A DNA stretch of 64,000 nucleotides from Lachnospiraceae bacterium XPB1003 (lineage in GTDB: Bacteria; Bacillota; Clostridia; Lachnospirales; Lachnospiraceae): contig FMVK01000016.1 in NCBI GenBank assembly GCA_900102065.1, positions 1-64,000 on the forward strand, given 5' to 3'. The translations under genes and the position numbers were made by a program. Below are positions 14,329-24,076 of the stretch, piece by piece (position 1 is the stretch's first letter; each line of letters starts with the position of its first letter). A model generated the notes under the pieces. It saw nothing but the letters and a program-made list of their open reading frames with translations, was not told where the DNA came from and did not search any database.

Positions 14329-16830
14329 TCACTTCTTAACTTTAACCTTATCAAGGTGCCAGATATCATCCACATATTCCTTGATAGTACGGTCTGAAGA
14401 GAACTTACCTGCGCAGGCGGTATTAAGGATCGCGGAACGAGCCCAGCGAGCCTCATCCTGATAAGCTTCCACAGCCTTTGCACGAGCCTCTGCATAGGAT
14501 TCGAAATCCTTGAGAATAAAGTATGTATCGGCTCTTGCCGTGCACTCGGTGTTAAGGAGTGAATTATAAAGCGGTTTGAACAGCTCTGTATCCTTGGAGT
14601 ATGTTCCGTTGATAAGCTGCATGAGAACACGTCTCACATTCTGATCATTGTTGAAGATATCCATCGGATTGTATCCGCCATGCTGCTCGTAATTGATGAC
14701 CTCATCGGATGAGAGACCAAAGATAAATGCATTCTCTGCACCTACTTCTTCGACGATCTCAACATTCGCACCATCCATTGTTCCGAGGGTCAGCGCACCG
14801 TTTAACATGAACTTCATGTTACCTGTTCCGGATGCTTCCTTGGAAGCGGTGGAGATCTGCTCCGAGATATCGGATGCCGCAAAGATCATCTCCGCATTGG
14901 ATACACGGTAATCCTCAATGAATACAACCTTTATCTTGCCACCGATGGCGGGATCATTGTTGATGACATCAGCAACGGAATTAATAAGCTTAATGGTGAG
15001 CTTGGCATTGCGGTAACCTGCTGCCGCCTTCGCGCCGAAAATAAATGTTCTGGGATAGAAGAACACATCCGGATGATCCTTGAGCTCGTTATACAGATGC
15101 ATAACATTCAGGATATTGAGCAACTGCCTCTTATATTCGTGCAGACGCTTAACCTGTACGTCAAATATGGATCTGGGGTCGATATCAACTCCGTTATGCT
15201 CCTTGATATATTTTGCAAGGCGAACTTTGTTCTGATACTTGATGTTCATGAACTCGCTCTGAGCCTTTTCATCATCAGCATAAACCTTGAGTTTCTTGAT
15301 CTTTGAAAGATCTGTGATCCAGTCATCACCGATATGAGCGGTTACCCAGTCGGCAAGAAGAGGATTGGCATGAAGTAAGAACCTTCTCTGTGTTATACCA
15401 TTTGTCTTGTTGTTGAACTTATCGGGGAACATCTCATAGAAGTCCTTAAGCTCCTGAGTCTTAAGGATCTCGGTATGAAGTCTTGCAACACCGTTTACGG
15501 AGTAGCCGGCACAGATAGCGAGATGAGCCATCTTAACCTGTCCGTCATAGATGATCGCCATCTTGCGAACCTTCTCCTGGTCACCAGGATATTTAGCCTG
15601 GATCTCAAGAACAAAGCGGCGGTTGATCTCTTCAACGATCTGATAGATCCTGGGAAGAAGTCTTGAGAAGAGCTCGATAGGCCACTTTTCAAGAGCCTCA
15701 GCCATAATGGTATGATTGGTATATGCGCATGTCTTGGTAGTAACTTCCCATGCCTCATCCCATGTGAGGTAATACTCGTCCATGAGGATCCTCATAAGCT
15801 CGGGGATCGCAACTGTAGGATGTGTATCATTCAACTGGAAGGTAACCTTCTCGTAGAACTTCTTGATATCCTTATGAGTACGCATATACTTCGCTACAGC
15901 TTTCTGAACGGATGCCGATATGAAGAAGTACTGCTGCTTGAGTCTGAGCTCCTTACCTGCATAATGATTATCATTGGGATAAAGGACCTCTACGATATTT
16001 TTTGCAAGATTCTCCTGCTCTACCGCTTTCTGATAATCACCCTTATCAAATGAATCCAGGCGGAAAACATCAATAGGTGCTGCATCCCATATCCTAAGCG
16101 TATTCACGATGCCGTTGCCATATCCGACAATTGGCATATCGTAAGGTACGGCCTTTACCGACTGATATCCTTCCTGGAAATAATTGTTTCTTCCGTTCTC
16201 GTCCACGCGGACATTTACATATCCGCCGAACTTGATCTCCTTGGCATATTCACTGCGGCGAAGCTCAAAAGGATTGCCGTTCTCAAGCCAGTTATCAGGT
16301 ACCTCAACCTGATATCCGTCCCTTATCTGCTGCTTGAACATACCGTAGCGATAACGGATACCGCATCCGTATGCCGGATATCCAAGGGATGCCAGTGAAT
16401 CAAGGAAACATGCAGCAAGTCTTCCCAGGCCACCGTTTCCGAGAGCCGCATCGGGCTCCTGATCCTCGATAACATTTATATCAAGTCCAAGCTCGTCCAG
16501 CGCTTCTTTCACGCCTTTGTAAGCCTTCATGTTGATCATCATGTTTCCGAGTGCACGTCCCATAAGGAATTCCATGGACAGATAGTAGACCGTCTTGGGA
16601 TCCTTCTTCTCGTACTGCTCCTGTGTAACCATCCACATATCAACGACCTGGTCCTTTATCGCATAGGAAACAGCCTGAAATACCTGCTGGGGTGTCGCCT
16701 CTTCGATCGTCTTGCGATAAAGCGTCTTGATATTGTAGAGGACACTTCTCTTGAAAAGTTCTTTGTCAAACTTGTCTCGGATGGTAGCTCCGGAGGACGA
16801 AGTTTCACTTGATGTTTTCTTTGATGCCAT
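14329..16830 (-). CDS. glgP: glycogen/starch phosphorylase
   Basis: An 833-residue protein matching glycogen phosphorylase over its length. It releases glucose-1-phosphate from alpha-1,4-glucan ends in the cytoplasm. Seen motifs: EDQEPDAALGNGGLGRLAAC near residue 110, NDTHPTVAIPELMRIL, and the pyridoxal-phosphate lysine segment EASGTGNMKFMLNGALTLGT near residue 680, followed by DGANVEI. GGGAGG precedes the ATG by about 7 bases. It is monocistronic, bounded by its own terminator. The neighbouring genes are not glycogen genes. Confidence 0.97.
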   Translation of the reverse strand: MASKKTSSETSSSGATIRDKFDKELFKRSVLYNIKTLYRKTIEEATPQQVFQAVSYAIKDQVVDMWMVTQEQYEKKDPKTVYYLSMEFLMGRALGNMMINMKAYKGVKEALDELGLDINVIEDQEPDAALGNGGLGRLAACFLDSLASLGYPAYGCGIRYRYGMFKQQIRDGYQVEVPDNWLENGNPFELRRSEYAKEIKFGGYVNVRVDENGRNNYFQEGYQSVKAVPYDMPIVGYGNGIVNTLRIWDAAPIDVFRLDSFDKGDYQKAVEQENLAKNIVEVLYPNDNHYAGKELRLKQQYFFISASVQKAVAKYMRTHKDIKKFYEKVTFQLNDTHPTVAIPELMRILMDEYYLTWDEAWEVTTKTCAYTNHTIMAEALEKWPIELFSRLLPRIYQIVEEINRRFVLEIQAKYPGDQEKVRKMAIIYDGQVKMAHLAICAGYSVNGVARLHTEILKTQELKDFYEMFPDKFNNKTNGITQRRFLLHANPLLADWVTAHIGDDWITDLSKIKKLKVYADDEKAQSEFMNIKYQNKVRLAKYIKEHNGVDIDPRSIFDVQVKRLHEYKRQLLNILNVMHLYNELKDHPDVFFYPRTFIFGAKAAAGYRNAKLTIKLINSVADVINNDPAIGGKIKVVFIEDYRVSNAEMIFAASDISEQISTASKEASGTGNMKFMLNGALTLGTMDGANVEIVEEVGAENAFIFGLSSDEVINYEQHGGYNPMDIFNNDQNVRRVLMQLINGTYSKDTELFKPLYNSLLNTECTARADTYFILKDFESYAEARAKAVEAYQDEARWARSAILNTACAGKFSSDRTIKEYVDDIWHLDKVKVKK

Positions 16831-16919
16831 TGTTTAACCTCCCAATATAAAATACAGTTTACCCTCAAAACCTAAGGCTAATTATATCTGATTTGGGTAT
16901 TATATTAAAGTCCGTAGGA

Positions 16920-17750
16920 TCAATCCGTAAAATAGTAATAAGATATGCCTGACATGTATTCCAGCTCTTCGGGATCCCTGTAAATGACGTGATTTTCGGT
17001 TTCTCCCGCCTTTTCAAGGCCGCAGCTTTCAGGATCTTTTAAAAAGCTTGAAGTCTTGGGGAATACATAATAACTCACCTGTCTGGGGATGGCTGCCTCG
17101 CGCATCTTCTCAACATCTATGGGATCTTCGCAAAGCATTGAATATAGCTCATCATATGCGTCCGGACGCATGATCAGTTCTCTCCCGTATGCAAGATAGA
17201 TATTCGTATCGTACTGCCTGATATATGACGTGAAATCCAGAGGCATCACGGCTTTTACTCTGTGCCCCTGCTCTTTTTCCATTATGATATCCGCTGTTTC
17301 TATCACTTCCTGCGGTATATGATACTCATTTTGCGCCTTTGAAGCGATCACAAGGGGGCCAGCCACTGATTTATAGACATTTCCTCCGCAAAGTATGATC
17401 ATTGCCGTCGCTACGGGAAGCCCTATAAGCTTAAATCCCGCACATATCCTTGTAAAAGCATGGGCCACTGTCATGGCTACCGGAACCATCCATAACATGC
17501 GATAGTATGTGTCATTCTTATCGATGAATCTCATAAAAAGATATCTGACGGGCGGCATGAAAAAAGCGATCAAAATAAGTCCCGGAGTCCATACAAAGAT
17601 CACCCTCTTTGCTTTATCCTTTTCTGATATCAAAAGATAAGAAAAGGCAGCCGCATAGATAAGCAGCAGGAATCCGGTCCCCGCATAATTCAATAAAGTC
17701 GCTATATTCAGTTCAAGATATGCCCATAATCTTGATAACATTCTTTCCAC
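16920..17750 (-). CDS. membrane protein of unknown function, second half of a pair
   Basis: A 276-residue protein with four or five membrane helices in its first 140 residues (LATLLNYAGTGFLLLIYAAA; RVIFVWTPGLILIAFFMPPV; LPVATAMIILCGGNVY) and a soluble C-terminal domain of about 130 residues. It starts 25 bases after the preceding membrane gene, with GGGTGG 5 bases before the ATG, so it is a separate gene and not a frameshifted tail. The pair could form one DUF6077-like membrane protein split in two, which is a guess. It is the last gene of the 21004-16920 operon. Confidence 0.6.
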   Translation of the reverse strand: MERMLSRLWAYLELNIATLLNYAGTGFLLLIYAAAFSYLLISEKDKAKRVIFVWTPGLILIAFFMPPVRYLFMRFIDKNDTYYRMLWMVPVAMTVAHAFTRICAGFKLIGLPVATAMIILCGGNVYKSVAGPLVIASKAQNEYHIPQEVIETADIIMEKEQGHRVKAVMPLDFTSYIRQYDTNIYLAYGRELIMRPDAYDELYSMLCEDPIDVEKMREAAIPRQVSYYVFPKTSSFLKDPESCGLEKAGETENHVIYRDPEELEYMSGISYYYFTD

Positions 17751-17775
17751 CCAAATATCTGTTTTTGATCAGTGA

Positions 17776-18891
17776 TCACTTAAGTAAAACATATGCGGCC
17801 ATATACAACACCTGCGGGATACATGCAAGCAGGCCCGTTACGAAAATCCCAGGCTTCTTCTTACATATTGCCAGGATAAAACATCCCGTCGCCACAAGTC
17901 CTGCGGAATATGCCGCTCCCAGAGACGTACATATCCCCGAAAATATTCCCGTGCTTACGATCAGATACCATGCCGTTTTTACTCCGGTGCCTTCTTTTTC
18001 GCCGTAACTTTTCGCCAGTAAAAGGAGCCCAAGTATGATAACAGGTATCACCACACTTCCGAGCATTGCTTTTCCCTGCCATGTCCTTGTCAGGAAAAAT
18101 CTCTCCGCCGTATATATAGATACGCTTCCGAACATCTCGAATATCGCAACGATACAAAGGAAAAACGGAATATTATTTTTTTCTTCCGGATAGAGGATCT
18201 TAGCGATCTCGAAAAATACCAGATATGTAAGAGGTATCAGAAAAAGCGGCATAACCGTCTTGCAAAGTACCGTTGCATGGATCCCGCTGATTTTTGCAAG
18301 ATAAGCAAACCAGAGAGGGAGCACTGCGAGAGCGTGTCTCATATCAAGAGACGTGGGGCCTCCCGTATAAGGGAGATTTGTAAACATCACTCCCTGCTGT
18401 TGTGCGATAAGCGATTGCGTTACATAGAAAGTATTATCGCCGTCGATAAAGGCCGTTGTAACCGCCTTGTAAAGCTGAAACGCAAAGATAACAAGGAAAG
18501 CTCCCCAAAGGATCATCTTCTCTGCATCCCTGAACTTCCCGTTCTTAACTTCTCCGGTATTGCTGTATACTTCAGGTTTCGCGGCTTTCTCAGGGGCCTC
18601 AGGCTTTCTTTCCTTCAGTTCCTTTACTCTGCAAATCGTGCCCGCAACAGCCGGTATCAGGCTCAGTATCAGATATATCTTCGTACAAACGGCGAAATTA
18701 TCCTGCCTGATAAAAAACATGCACCCCAGAGCCACAGGAAAAAACAACACGATCTGAAACAGAAATCCCGCAAGAAATACCATGCCCGTATCTCTTCCCG
18801 GGGTCCTGTCAAAGCACGCCAACAAACGCCCTGTTTCCAGAGGCAGTATAACGATCATAAAAATGAGTATGAGTGCAGAGATCAACATCAT
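17776..18891 (-). CDS. polytopic membrane protein (DUF6077-like)
   Basis: About 371 residues with roughly ten membrane helices and a short cytoplasmic loop (EKAAKPEVYSNTGEVKNGK). The segment FIDGDNTFYVTQSLIAQQQG followed by TGGPTSLDMRHALAVLPLWF resembles the extracytoplasmic loop of large glycan-related membrane proteins. I recall this architecture from DUF6077 but am not certain. The start is placed at the ATGATG overlapping the transporter's TGA stop (GGAG four to seven bases upstream); the longer open frame to 18933 would overlap that gene by 46 bases. Confidence 0.6.
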   Translation of the reverse strand: MMLISALILIFMIVILPLETGRLLACFDRTPGRDTGMVFLAGFLFQIVLFFPVALGCMFFIRQDNFAVCTKIYLILSLIPAVAGTICRVKELKERKPEAPEKAAKPEVYSNTGEVKNGKFRDAEKMILWGAFLVIFAFQLYKAVTTAFIDGDNTFYVTQSLIAQQQGVMFTNLPYTGGPTSLDMRHALAVLPLWFAYLAKISGIHATVLCKTVMPLFLIPLTYLVFFEIAKILYPEEKNNIPFFLCIVAIFEMFGSVSIYTAERFFLTRTWQGKAMLGSVVIPVIILGLLLLAKSYGEKEGTGVKTAWYLIVSTGIFSGICTSLGAAYSAGLVATGCFILAICKKKPGIFVTGLLACIPQVLYMAAYVLLK

Positions 18892-19757
18892 AATACTCCA
18901 ATGACGATACCGGTGATAATTATTGCGGCACAAACAAGTTTTTTTACAATATTTTTTTCTTTAAAGATCAGCCTGCCCCCCAGGATGGTCACCAGACAGC
19001 CTGACTGCTTGATCAGTGTCATGACGCTGACTCTTGAAGCCGGATCCTTATTGGCAACGAACAAAGCCCTGTCGGCAAGCACGAACATAAAGCTCAATAT
19101 CCATATCCAGTAATTCTTAAGATTCTTCTTAAGATCAAGCTCTGTCTTCGAGAAGAAAAAATACATCCCGTAGAACATGGTAAGAAACAGCATATACCAA
19201 AACTGCAGCTGTCCCGGAGTCATTCCTATATCCAGCTCCTCATTTGTCAGGATCTTATCCATCATGCCCGATACGGCATTAAGGAGACATGAGAGCAACG
19301 CCATAAAAATGTAGATCGTGCCGCTCTTTTCCGGTTCTTTCTTTGATCCGAACTTAAGAAGTACGAGTCCCAAAGCCACAAGTATAAGTCCCAGTATCTG
19401 TGTTCTGCCAATCGTCTCCCCCAGTACAAATACCGCAAGAAGTGTGGCGAAGATTACTCTGGATAAGTCCAGCAGTCCGTAGACACTGATGGGGATCTTC
19501 TCTATAGCCTTAAAGCTGCATATCCAGGCGATGAAGATCACAAAAGATTTGATAGCGATAAATCCAAGCTGTATATAAGACAGTCCCGTGATATTATCCT
19601 TAGGATCCATCACCGCGCCGGGGATCAGGAATAAAAAGGCAAACAGTGTATAAAAAAAGAGTACTTCAAAAACAGTACTCTTTTCAATTGCTTTCTTCTT
19701 TACTATTTCACGGCCTCCCTTAATGAGACCGTAAAACAGCGTAAGTAACATCCACAT
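18888..19757 (-). CDS. EamA-family DMT transporter
   Basis: A 289-residue protein with ten predicted membrane helices in two EamA halves. GETIGRTQILGLILVALGLV ends the first half and GRLIFKEKNIVKKLVCAAII ends the second; both show the conserved E/G-L-G pattern before the last helix. The substrate is unknown. It lies five bases downstream of the DUF6709-like gene, and its stop codon overlaps the start of the next membrane gene (ATGATG/TGA), so it is tightly co-translated in the operon. Confidence 0.85.
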   Translation of the reverse strand: MWMLLTLFYGLIKGGREIVKKKAIEKSTVFEVLFFYTLFAFLFLIPGAVMDPKDNITGLSYIQLGFIAIKSFVIFIAWICSFKAIEKIPISVYGLLDLSRVIFATLLAVFVLGETIGRTQILGLILVALGLVLLKFGSKKEPEKSGTIYIFMALLSCLLNAVSGMMDKILTNEELDIGMTPGQLQFWYMLFLTMFYGMYFFFSKTELDLKKNLKNYWIWILSFMFVLADRALFVANKDPASRVSVMTLIKQSGCLVTILGGRLIFKEKNIVKKLVCAAIIITGIVIGVL

Positions 19758-19762
19758 GATTT

Positions 19763-21004
19763 TTACTGATTCTGATTTCCGTTATTGCCGGAATTAAGTG
19801 AATTATCGATCCCGTTACCGACAGGGGTAACAGGTACCGTACCAAGCATCGGATCAACAAATCCTGTCGTAGGGATCGATGAGGACTGAAGTCCGTTTCC
19901 CGTAACCTTATTAACAGTAGTCGACTGAAGCTCAGGCTGAACCGTCTGTGTTCCGTAGATAGAGCTGAGACCGGAAACATTGGACTGCGCACCTGCAGGT
20001 GAAACCGTACCGCTTGCCTGCATTCCTCCGAGAGACGGATCCATATTCACGGAAGGTGCCGCACCGAAAGCAGTCGTAGGCTTGATGTCCGGAGTTACTA
20101 CCTGTGTTCCGAACATGGGATTAACATTCTTAAGCGCATCTGGTGTGGAATTAGGCGCCGTCTGAGGTGTAAACTGTTCTGCCTTGTTGCCGTAAGCAGA
20201 CTGAACCTGTCCTGCCTGACTCTGGGAAGCAAATCCCGATACAGAATCGGTACTGGCTCTTGCCATGGGTGCAAATGCAGACTTCACTGCTGTCCTGTTG
20301 AAATCACCCTCATCTCCGTTACTCTGAGGACCGTAGTACTGATTATTGGAAGTCTTGGGCATGCTGCTTATAAATCTCTCGTCCTTATACTTCTTTATCA
20401 ATACTATCAGTATGATAAGACCTACCACGAACATGATGGGGCCGGCTATCATGCCTGCACCATATCCATCCTCATCCATAACCTGAATGTAATATTTTAC
20501 ACAGGCATCCTCTTCACCTTCATATACGAAATACTTTATATCATCCTTCTTATAATTCTTAAGCTGTCCCTTTACCGTCATACACTTTGAAGGCTGAGCC
20601 TCAATCCCCAGTGAGTCATTTGCCCACCATTCATCGCTGAGATCACACTGCTTCTCCAATACATCGAAATACTTCGATCCGGCTTTCATGATGATATATT
20701 TGTCGTAATATATCCCTTCGGGCGCTTCTATTAAATAAGGCAGCTCGTAGTATCTTGCGGCCTCTCTTGAGCTTGTGGTGATGCCGTAAGTCTTCGTCTC
20801 CTGTATCATATTTACGCCGGTATCAAAAACAGTCCTGATATCAACGTAAACAAAATCTCCGGCCTTTAATGAATCCGGATCCGCATCAAGAACATTGATC
20901 AGATCGCCCTTAAGTTTCGTGGTATTATATAATGATCCGACACCTATGATCAGGCCTCCCAGGACCAGTATTATTGAAATTACAGTGATTCTTAATCTAG
21001 ACAT
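19763..21004 (-). CDS. two-helix membrane protein with disordered repeat tail (DUF6709-like)
   Basis: A 413-residue protein. There is a first membrane helix at residues 6-26, an extracytoplasmic domain of about 160 residues (KAGDFVYVDIRTVFDTGVNM; YYDKYIIMKAGSKYFDVLEK), then a second helix (MIAGPIMFVVGLIILIVLI). The last 200 residues are cytoplasmic, rich in Q/S/N/T/P, and carry repeated segments such as NPMFGTQVVTPDIK, SSIYGTQTVQPEL and DPMLGTVPVTPV. The repeats suggest a flexible binding tail. Function unknown. It is the first gene of the operon running to 16920. Confidence 0.65.
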   Translation of the reverse strand: MSRLRITVISIILVLGGLIIGVGSLYNTTKLKGDLINVLDADPDSLKAGDFVYVDIRTVFDTGVNMIQETKTYGITTSSREAARYYELPYLIEAPEGIYYDKYIIMKAGSKYFDVLEKQCDLSDEWWANDSLGIEAQPSKCMTVKGQLKNYKKDDIKYFVYEGEEDACVKYYIQVMDEDGYGAGMIAGPIMFVVGLIILIVLIKKYKDERFISSMPKTSNNQYYGPQSNGDEGDFNRTAVKSAFAPMARASTDSVSGFASQSQAGQVQSAYGNKAEQFTPQTAPNSTPDALKNVNPMFGTQVVTPDIKPTTAFGAAPSVNMDPSLGGMQASGTVSPAGAQSNVSGLSSIYGTQTVQPELQSTTVNKVTGNGLQSSSIPTTGFVDPMLGTVPVTPVGNGIDNSLNSGNNGNQNQ

Positions 21005-21078
21005 TTTTTATCCTCCAGGCTGCTTAAGTCGGCTCCTTCCCCTCCAAAGCCCTTGCATAGACCATGATATTATATAAA

Positions 21079-21106
21079 AAACCGCGGTTTTAATCAACCG
21101 CGGTTA
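21079..21106 (-). terminator. intrinsic terminator of the PTS IIC-like gene
   Basis: Arms AACCGCGGTT at 21080-21089 and 21096-21105 pair with each other and each is itself palindromic. On the minus strand a T-run (TTTTTTATATAA) follows. It lies about 50 bases after the transporter stop codon. Confidence 0.85.
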
Positions 21107-21156
21107 ATTATAGTGTGGTTATGCCGCAATCTTCTGCGACAGTATAAAGCCCTGTA

Positions 21157-22311
21157 TTATGACAGCTTCATGTCTCCGTCTTTTACCCATCCGAGTTTCT
21201 TTACTACCGCATGGAAAGCAAGTGAAAGTACGGCAGGGAGCACAAGGCTTATGAGAACAAGTCCCGTCCAGTCCATAGGTGTAATGCCGGCCTTGGTTCC
21301 TGCTGCGATATCACTGATCCATCCGGTGTAAACACCGATCTGACCTACCAGTCCGCAGGTTCCCATACCCGATGATACCGGTGCGCCGTTCATCTCAAGC
21401 TTAAAAAGACATGTTGCGATGGGTCCCGTTACTGCACTTGCAAGAGTAGGCGCGATCCAGATCCTGGGGTTCTTTACGATATTACCCATCTGAAGCATCG
21501 AAGTACCTATACCCTGTGAGATGAGTCCGCCCCACTTATTCTCCTTAAAGGAGATCACTGCAAAACCTATCATCTGTGCGCTGCATCCTGCAACCGCTGC
21601 TCCTCCTGCAAGCCCCGTAAGTGCAAAGGCTGCACATATTGCAGCTGACGAAATGGGAAGCGTCAGTGCCATACCTACCAGTACTGATACTATGATACCC
21701 ATAACAAAAGGCTGCTGATTGGTTGCCCACATTATGGCATTTCCAAGCATCATAGCAAGCTCACCGAGAGGCTTTGCTATCAGAGCAGATAATAATACAC
21801 CTACAGAAATAGTAACAAGTGGAGTTACCAGAATATCTACCTTAGTCTCCTTGGATACTGCCTTACCGATCTCAGCTGCGATAATAGCAACAAAGAGAAC
21901 AGCCAGAGGGCCTCCTGCTCCGCCCAGCGCATTGGATGCGAAACCTGCTGTTATCAGCGAAAACAAAACAAGAGGCGGGCACTTAAGCGCATATCCGATG
22001 GCAACCGCCATAGCCGGTCCGCTCATTGCGGAAGCAAGGCCACCAACCGTATACTCGGTATTGTTGATAGTCGCTACGGGTGTAGTCAGAAAACCGATAT
22101 GGAACTGATTTCCGATGGTATTGATGATGGTTCCGATGAGCAGGGAGCAGAAAAGTCCCTGTGCCATTGCGCCTAGTGCATCGATACCGTAACGCTTTAA
22201 AGAGATCTCGATGTCTTTCTTCTTTAAGAAAGCTGCGATACCGCTCTTTTTCTCGGGCTGCTTTGCTGCCTCTTTTGTTTCTTCTTTTTTTACTTCTTTT
22301 TTCTCTTCCAT
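21157..22311 (-). CDS. PTS transporter subunit IIC family membrane protein
   Basis: A 384-residue protein from the ATG at 22311, set by AGGAGG five bases upstream; the open frame extends 49 codons further but without a site. A Lys/Glu-rich cytoplasmic N-terminus (MEEKKEVKKEETKEAAKQ) is followed by about ten membrane helices rich in Gly, Ala and Ile (GGLASAMSGPAMAVAIGYAL; GLVGQIGVYTGWISDIAAGT). This matches the PTS_EIIC_2 family, stand-alone IIC-like transporters without IIA/IIB partners nearby. The substrate and energy source are not known. Monocistronic with its own terminator. Confidence 0.75.
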   Translation of the reverse strand: MEEKKEVKKEETKEAAKQPEKKSGIAAFLKKKDIEISLKRYGIDALGAMAQGLFCSLLIGTIINTIGNQFHIGFLTTPVATINNTEYTVGGLASAMSGPAMAVAIGYALKCPPLVLFSLITAGFASNALGGAGGPLAVLFVAIIAAEIGKAVSKETKVDILVTPLVTISVGVLLSALIAKPLGELAMMLGNAIMWATNQQPFVMGIIVSVLVGMALTLPISSAAICAAFALTGLAGGAAVAGCSAQMIGFAVISFKENKWGGLISQGIGTSMLQMGNIVKNPRIWIAPTLASAVTGPIATCLFKLEMNGAPVSSGMGTCGLVGQIGVYTGWISDIAAGTKAGITPMDWTGLVLISLVLPAVLSLAFHAVVKKLGWVKDGDMKLS

Positions 22312-22510
22312 TTTATCCTCCTGCGACAGTACAATCCTCAGATCATCTGCTGATCCTTCCGGGGCCTTCCCGGACGGTGTCGTCTGTCTTCTTTGCATTT
22401 TATAGAAAAAAGTCTCATTGTCAACCATCATTAATAACAAGCAGCACTGACGTAACAAGGTTCTTATATGGAAAATGTATACAAATCAGAACATATGATA
22501 AATTTTTCTT

Positions 22511-22540
22511 TTGACCCTCATATCATATATATGCTATTAT
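22511..22540 (+). promoter_or_regulatory. promoter for thrH
   Basis: TTGACC (22511-22516) and TATTAT (22535-22540) are separated by 18 bases, a good vegetative sigma-A promoter, about 58 bases before the thrH start. Confidence 0.55.
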
Positions 22541-22597
22541 GTCGCATGTATTTTTGGCAGTAAAACTGCTCTATTTATTTTTCCGGAGGAATAAAAT

Positions 22598-23200
22598 ATG
22601 TATATCACATGTCTTGATCTTGAAGGCGTACTCGTACCCGAGATATGGATCGCATTTGCGGAAGCAAGCGGGATCCCCGAGCTTAAGCGCACCACGAGGG
22701 ACGAGCCTGATTACGATAAACTTATGAAGTGGAGGATCGGGATCTTAAAAGAGCACGGTCTCGGATTAAAAGAGATACAGCAGACTATAGAGACTATCGA
22801 TCCCCTTCCCGGTGCGAAGAAGTTCTTAGACGATCTGCGTGATATGATGCAGGTTATCATAATCAGTGATACTTTCACTCAGTTCGCATCACCTCTTATG
22901 AAGAAGCTGGGCAATCCCACCATCTTCTGCAACTCTCTTGAAGTAGCGGAAAGCGGTGAGATCACAGGCTTTAAGATGAGAATACAGAATTCAAAACTTA
23001 CTACGGTTAAAGCTCTTCAGTCCATCGGATACGACACCATCGCCAGCGGCGACAGCTACAATGATCTCGCCATGATCGAAGCCAGCAAGGCAGGCTTCCT
23101 TTTCAGAAGTACAGACAAGATCAAGGCTGACTACCCTCAGTATCCCGCATTCGAGACCTATGACGAGCTCTTTGATGCAATAAAGAAAGCTGCTAACTGA
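22598..23200 (+). CDS. thrH: ThrH: phosphoserine phosphatase / homoserine phosphotransferase
   Basis: A 200-residue HAD-superfamily enzyme. DLEGVLVPEIW at residues 7-17 is the ThrH form of HAD motif I (D-x-E-G in place of D-x-D-G), IIISDTFTQF is motif II, and SGDSYNDLAMIEAS is motif IV. ThrH proteins remove phosphate from phosphoserine and can transfer it to homoserine, linking serine and threonine synthesis. The length is exactly typical. GGAGGAATAAAAT precedes the ATG. It is convergent with trmB, 10 bases away. Confidence 0.92.
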   Translation: MYITCLDLEGVLVPEIWIAFAEASGIPELKRTTRDEPDYDKLMKWRIGILKEHGLGLKEIQQTIETIDPLPGAKKFLDDLRDMMQVIIISDTFTQFASPLMKKLGNPTIFCNSLEVAESGEITGFKMRIQNSKLTTVKALQSIGYDTIASGDSYNDLAMIEASKAGFLFRSTDKIKADYPQYPAFETYDELFDAIKKAAN

Positions 23201-23210
23201 TCTTCAGGGA

Positions 23211-23852
23211 TCACTTTCTTTCAAGGATATATTTACATATAGGATTACCCTGTGATGAGAATCTTTCCTCATACTCGGTCATCACATTTCCGACCATCAT
23301 CTTTTCATCGGAATGAAGATCATAGCTAAGCGCCTTTATTTCAAAGGCGCTTTCTGCTACCTCTTCAACAGCAAAATCAAACAATGCTCTGTTATCCGTC
23401 TTGAACTCTATCCTTCCGTCCCCGGCAAGTATATGATCATAGCGCTCAAGGAACTGTCTGCTCTCGAGTCTGCGCTTGGCGTGTCTGTCCTTGGGCCAGG
23501 GATCCGAGAAGTTCAGATAGATCCCGGCCACTTCACCTTCATCGAAACAGTCACAGATATATTCTGCATCCATACGGATGAATCTTACATTGGGAAGCTG
23601 CCTCTCTTCAAGCTTCTGGATCGCACGAAGTAGCACAGTGGAATACTTTTCTATACCCAGATAATTGATATCGGGATTGAGTTCGGCAAGATCCATGATG
23701 AATCTTCCCTTTCCCATTCCTATCTCAAGCTTTATGGGATTATCGTTTCCAAAGATCTCTTTCCATTTTCCCTTATGCTCGTTTTCGTCATGGATGACAA
23801 AATCATTTGCTGCTATCATCTCACGGGAACCTGTGACATTTCTGAGTCTCAT
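23211..23852 (-). CDS. trmB: tRNA (guanine-46-N7)-methyltransferase
   Basis: A 213-residue TrmB protein. LEIGMGKGRFIMDLA is the SAM-binding motif I, NYLGIEKYSTVLLRAI is motif II, and LNFSDPWPKDRHAKRRL is the signature catalytic segment. EFKTDNRALFDFAVEE and YEERFSSQGNPICKYILER close the fold. It methylates N7 of G46 in the tRNA variable loop. The gene ends 10 bases from thrH on the opposite strand. Upstream to 24004 there is about 150 bases with no gene. Confidence 0.96.
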   Translation of the reverse strand: MRLRNVTGSREMIAANDFVIHDENEHKGKWKEIFGNDNPIKLEIGMGKGRFIMDLAELNPDINYLGIEKYSTVLLRAIQKLEERQLPNVRFIRMDAEYICDCFDEGEVAGIYLNFSDPWPKDRHAKRRLESRQFLERYDHILAGDGRIEFKTDNRALFDFAVEEVAESAFEIKALSYDLHSDEKMMVGNVMTEYEERFSSQGNPICKYILERK

Positions 23853-24076
23853 ATCTTATCTCCTGAATCTTTTTATTTCGAAAGCACAAAGCAAACGTCG
23901 TCAGCTTTATACCGGCCCGCATCATTCTACCATGAGCCGCATGAATTAATAAAGGTGTTTTCCGCCCGATAAAGCCCAAACGTAAATCCCGGCACTTCTC
24001 CCTTGTGAATTATATACATTTTGAGACCGATATAATGTATAATTTCCCTATGTGTAATTTTAGAAAGAAAAAAAAT

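Noticed and set aside
16920-18891. One membrane protein gene broken by a frameshift
   Set aside because: The two halves are separated by a stop, 25 bases and a good ribosome binding site with its own ATG, so two genes are more likely.
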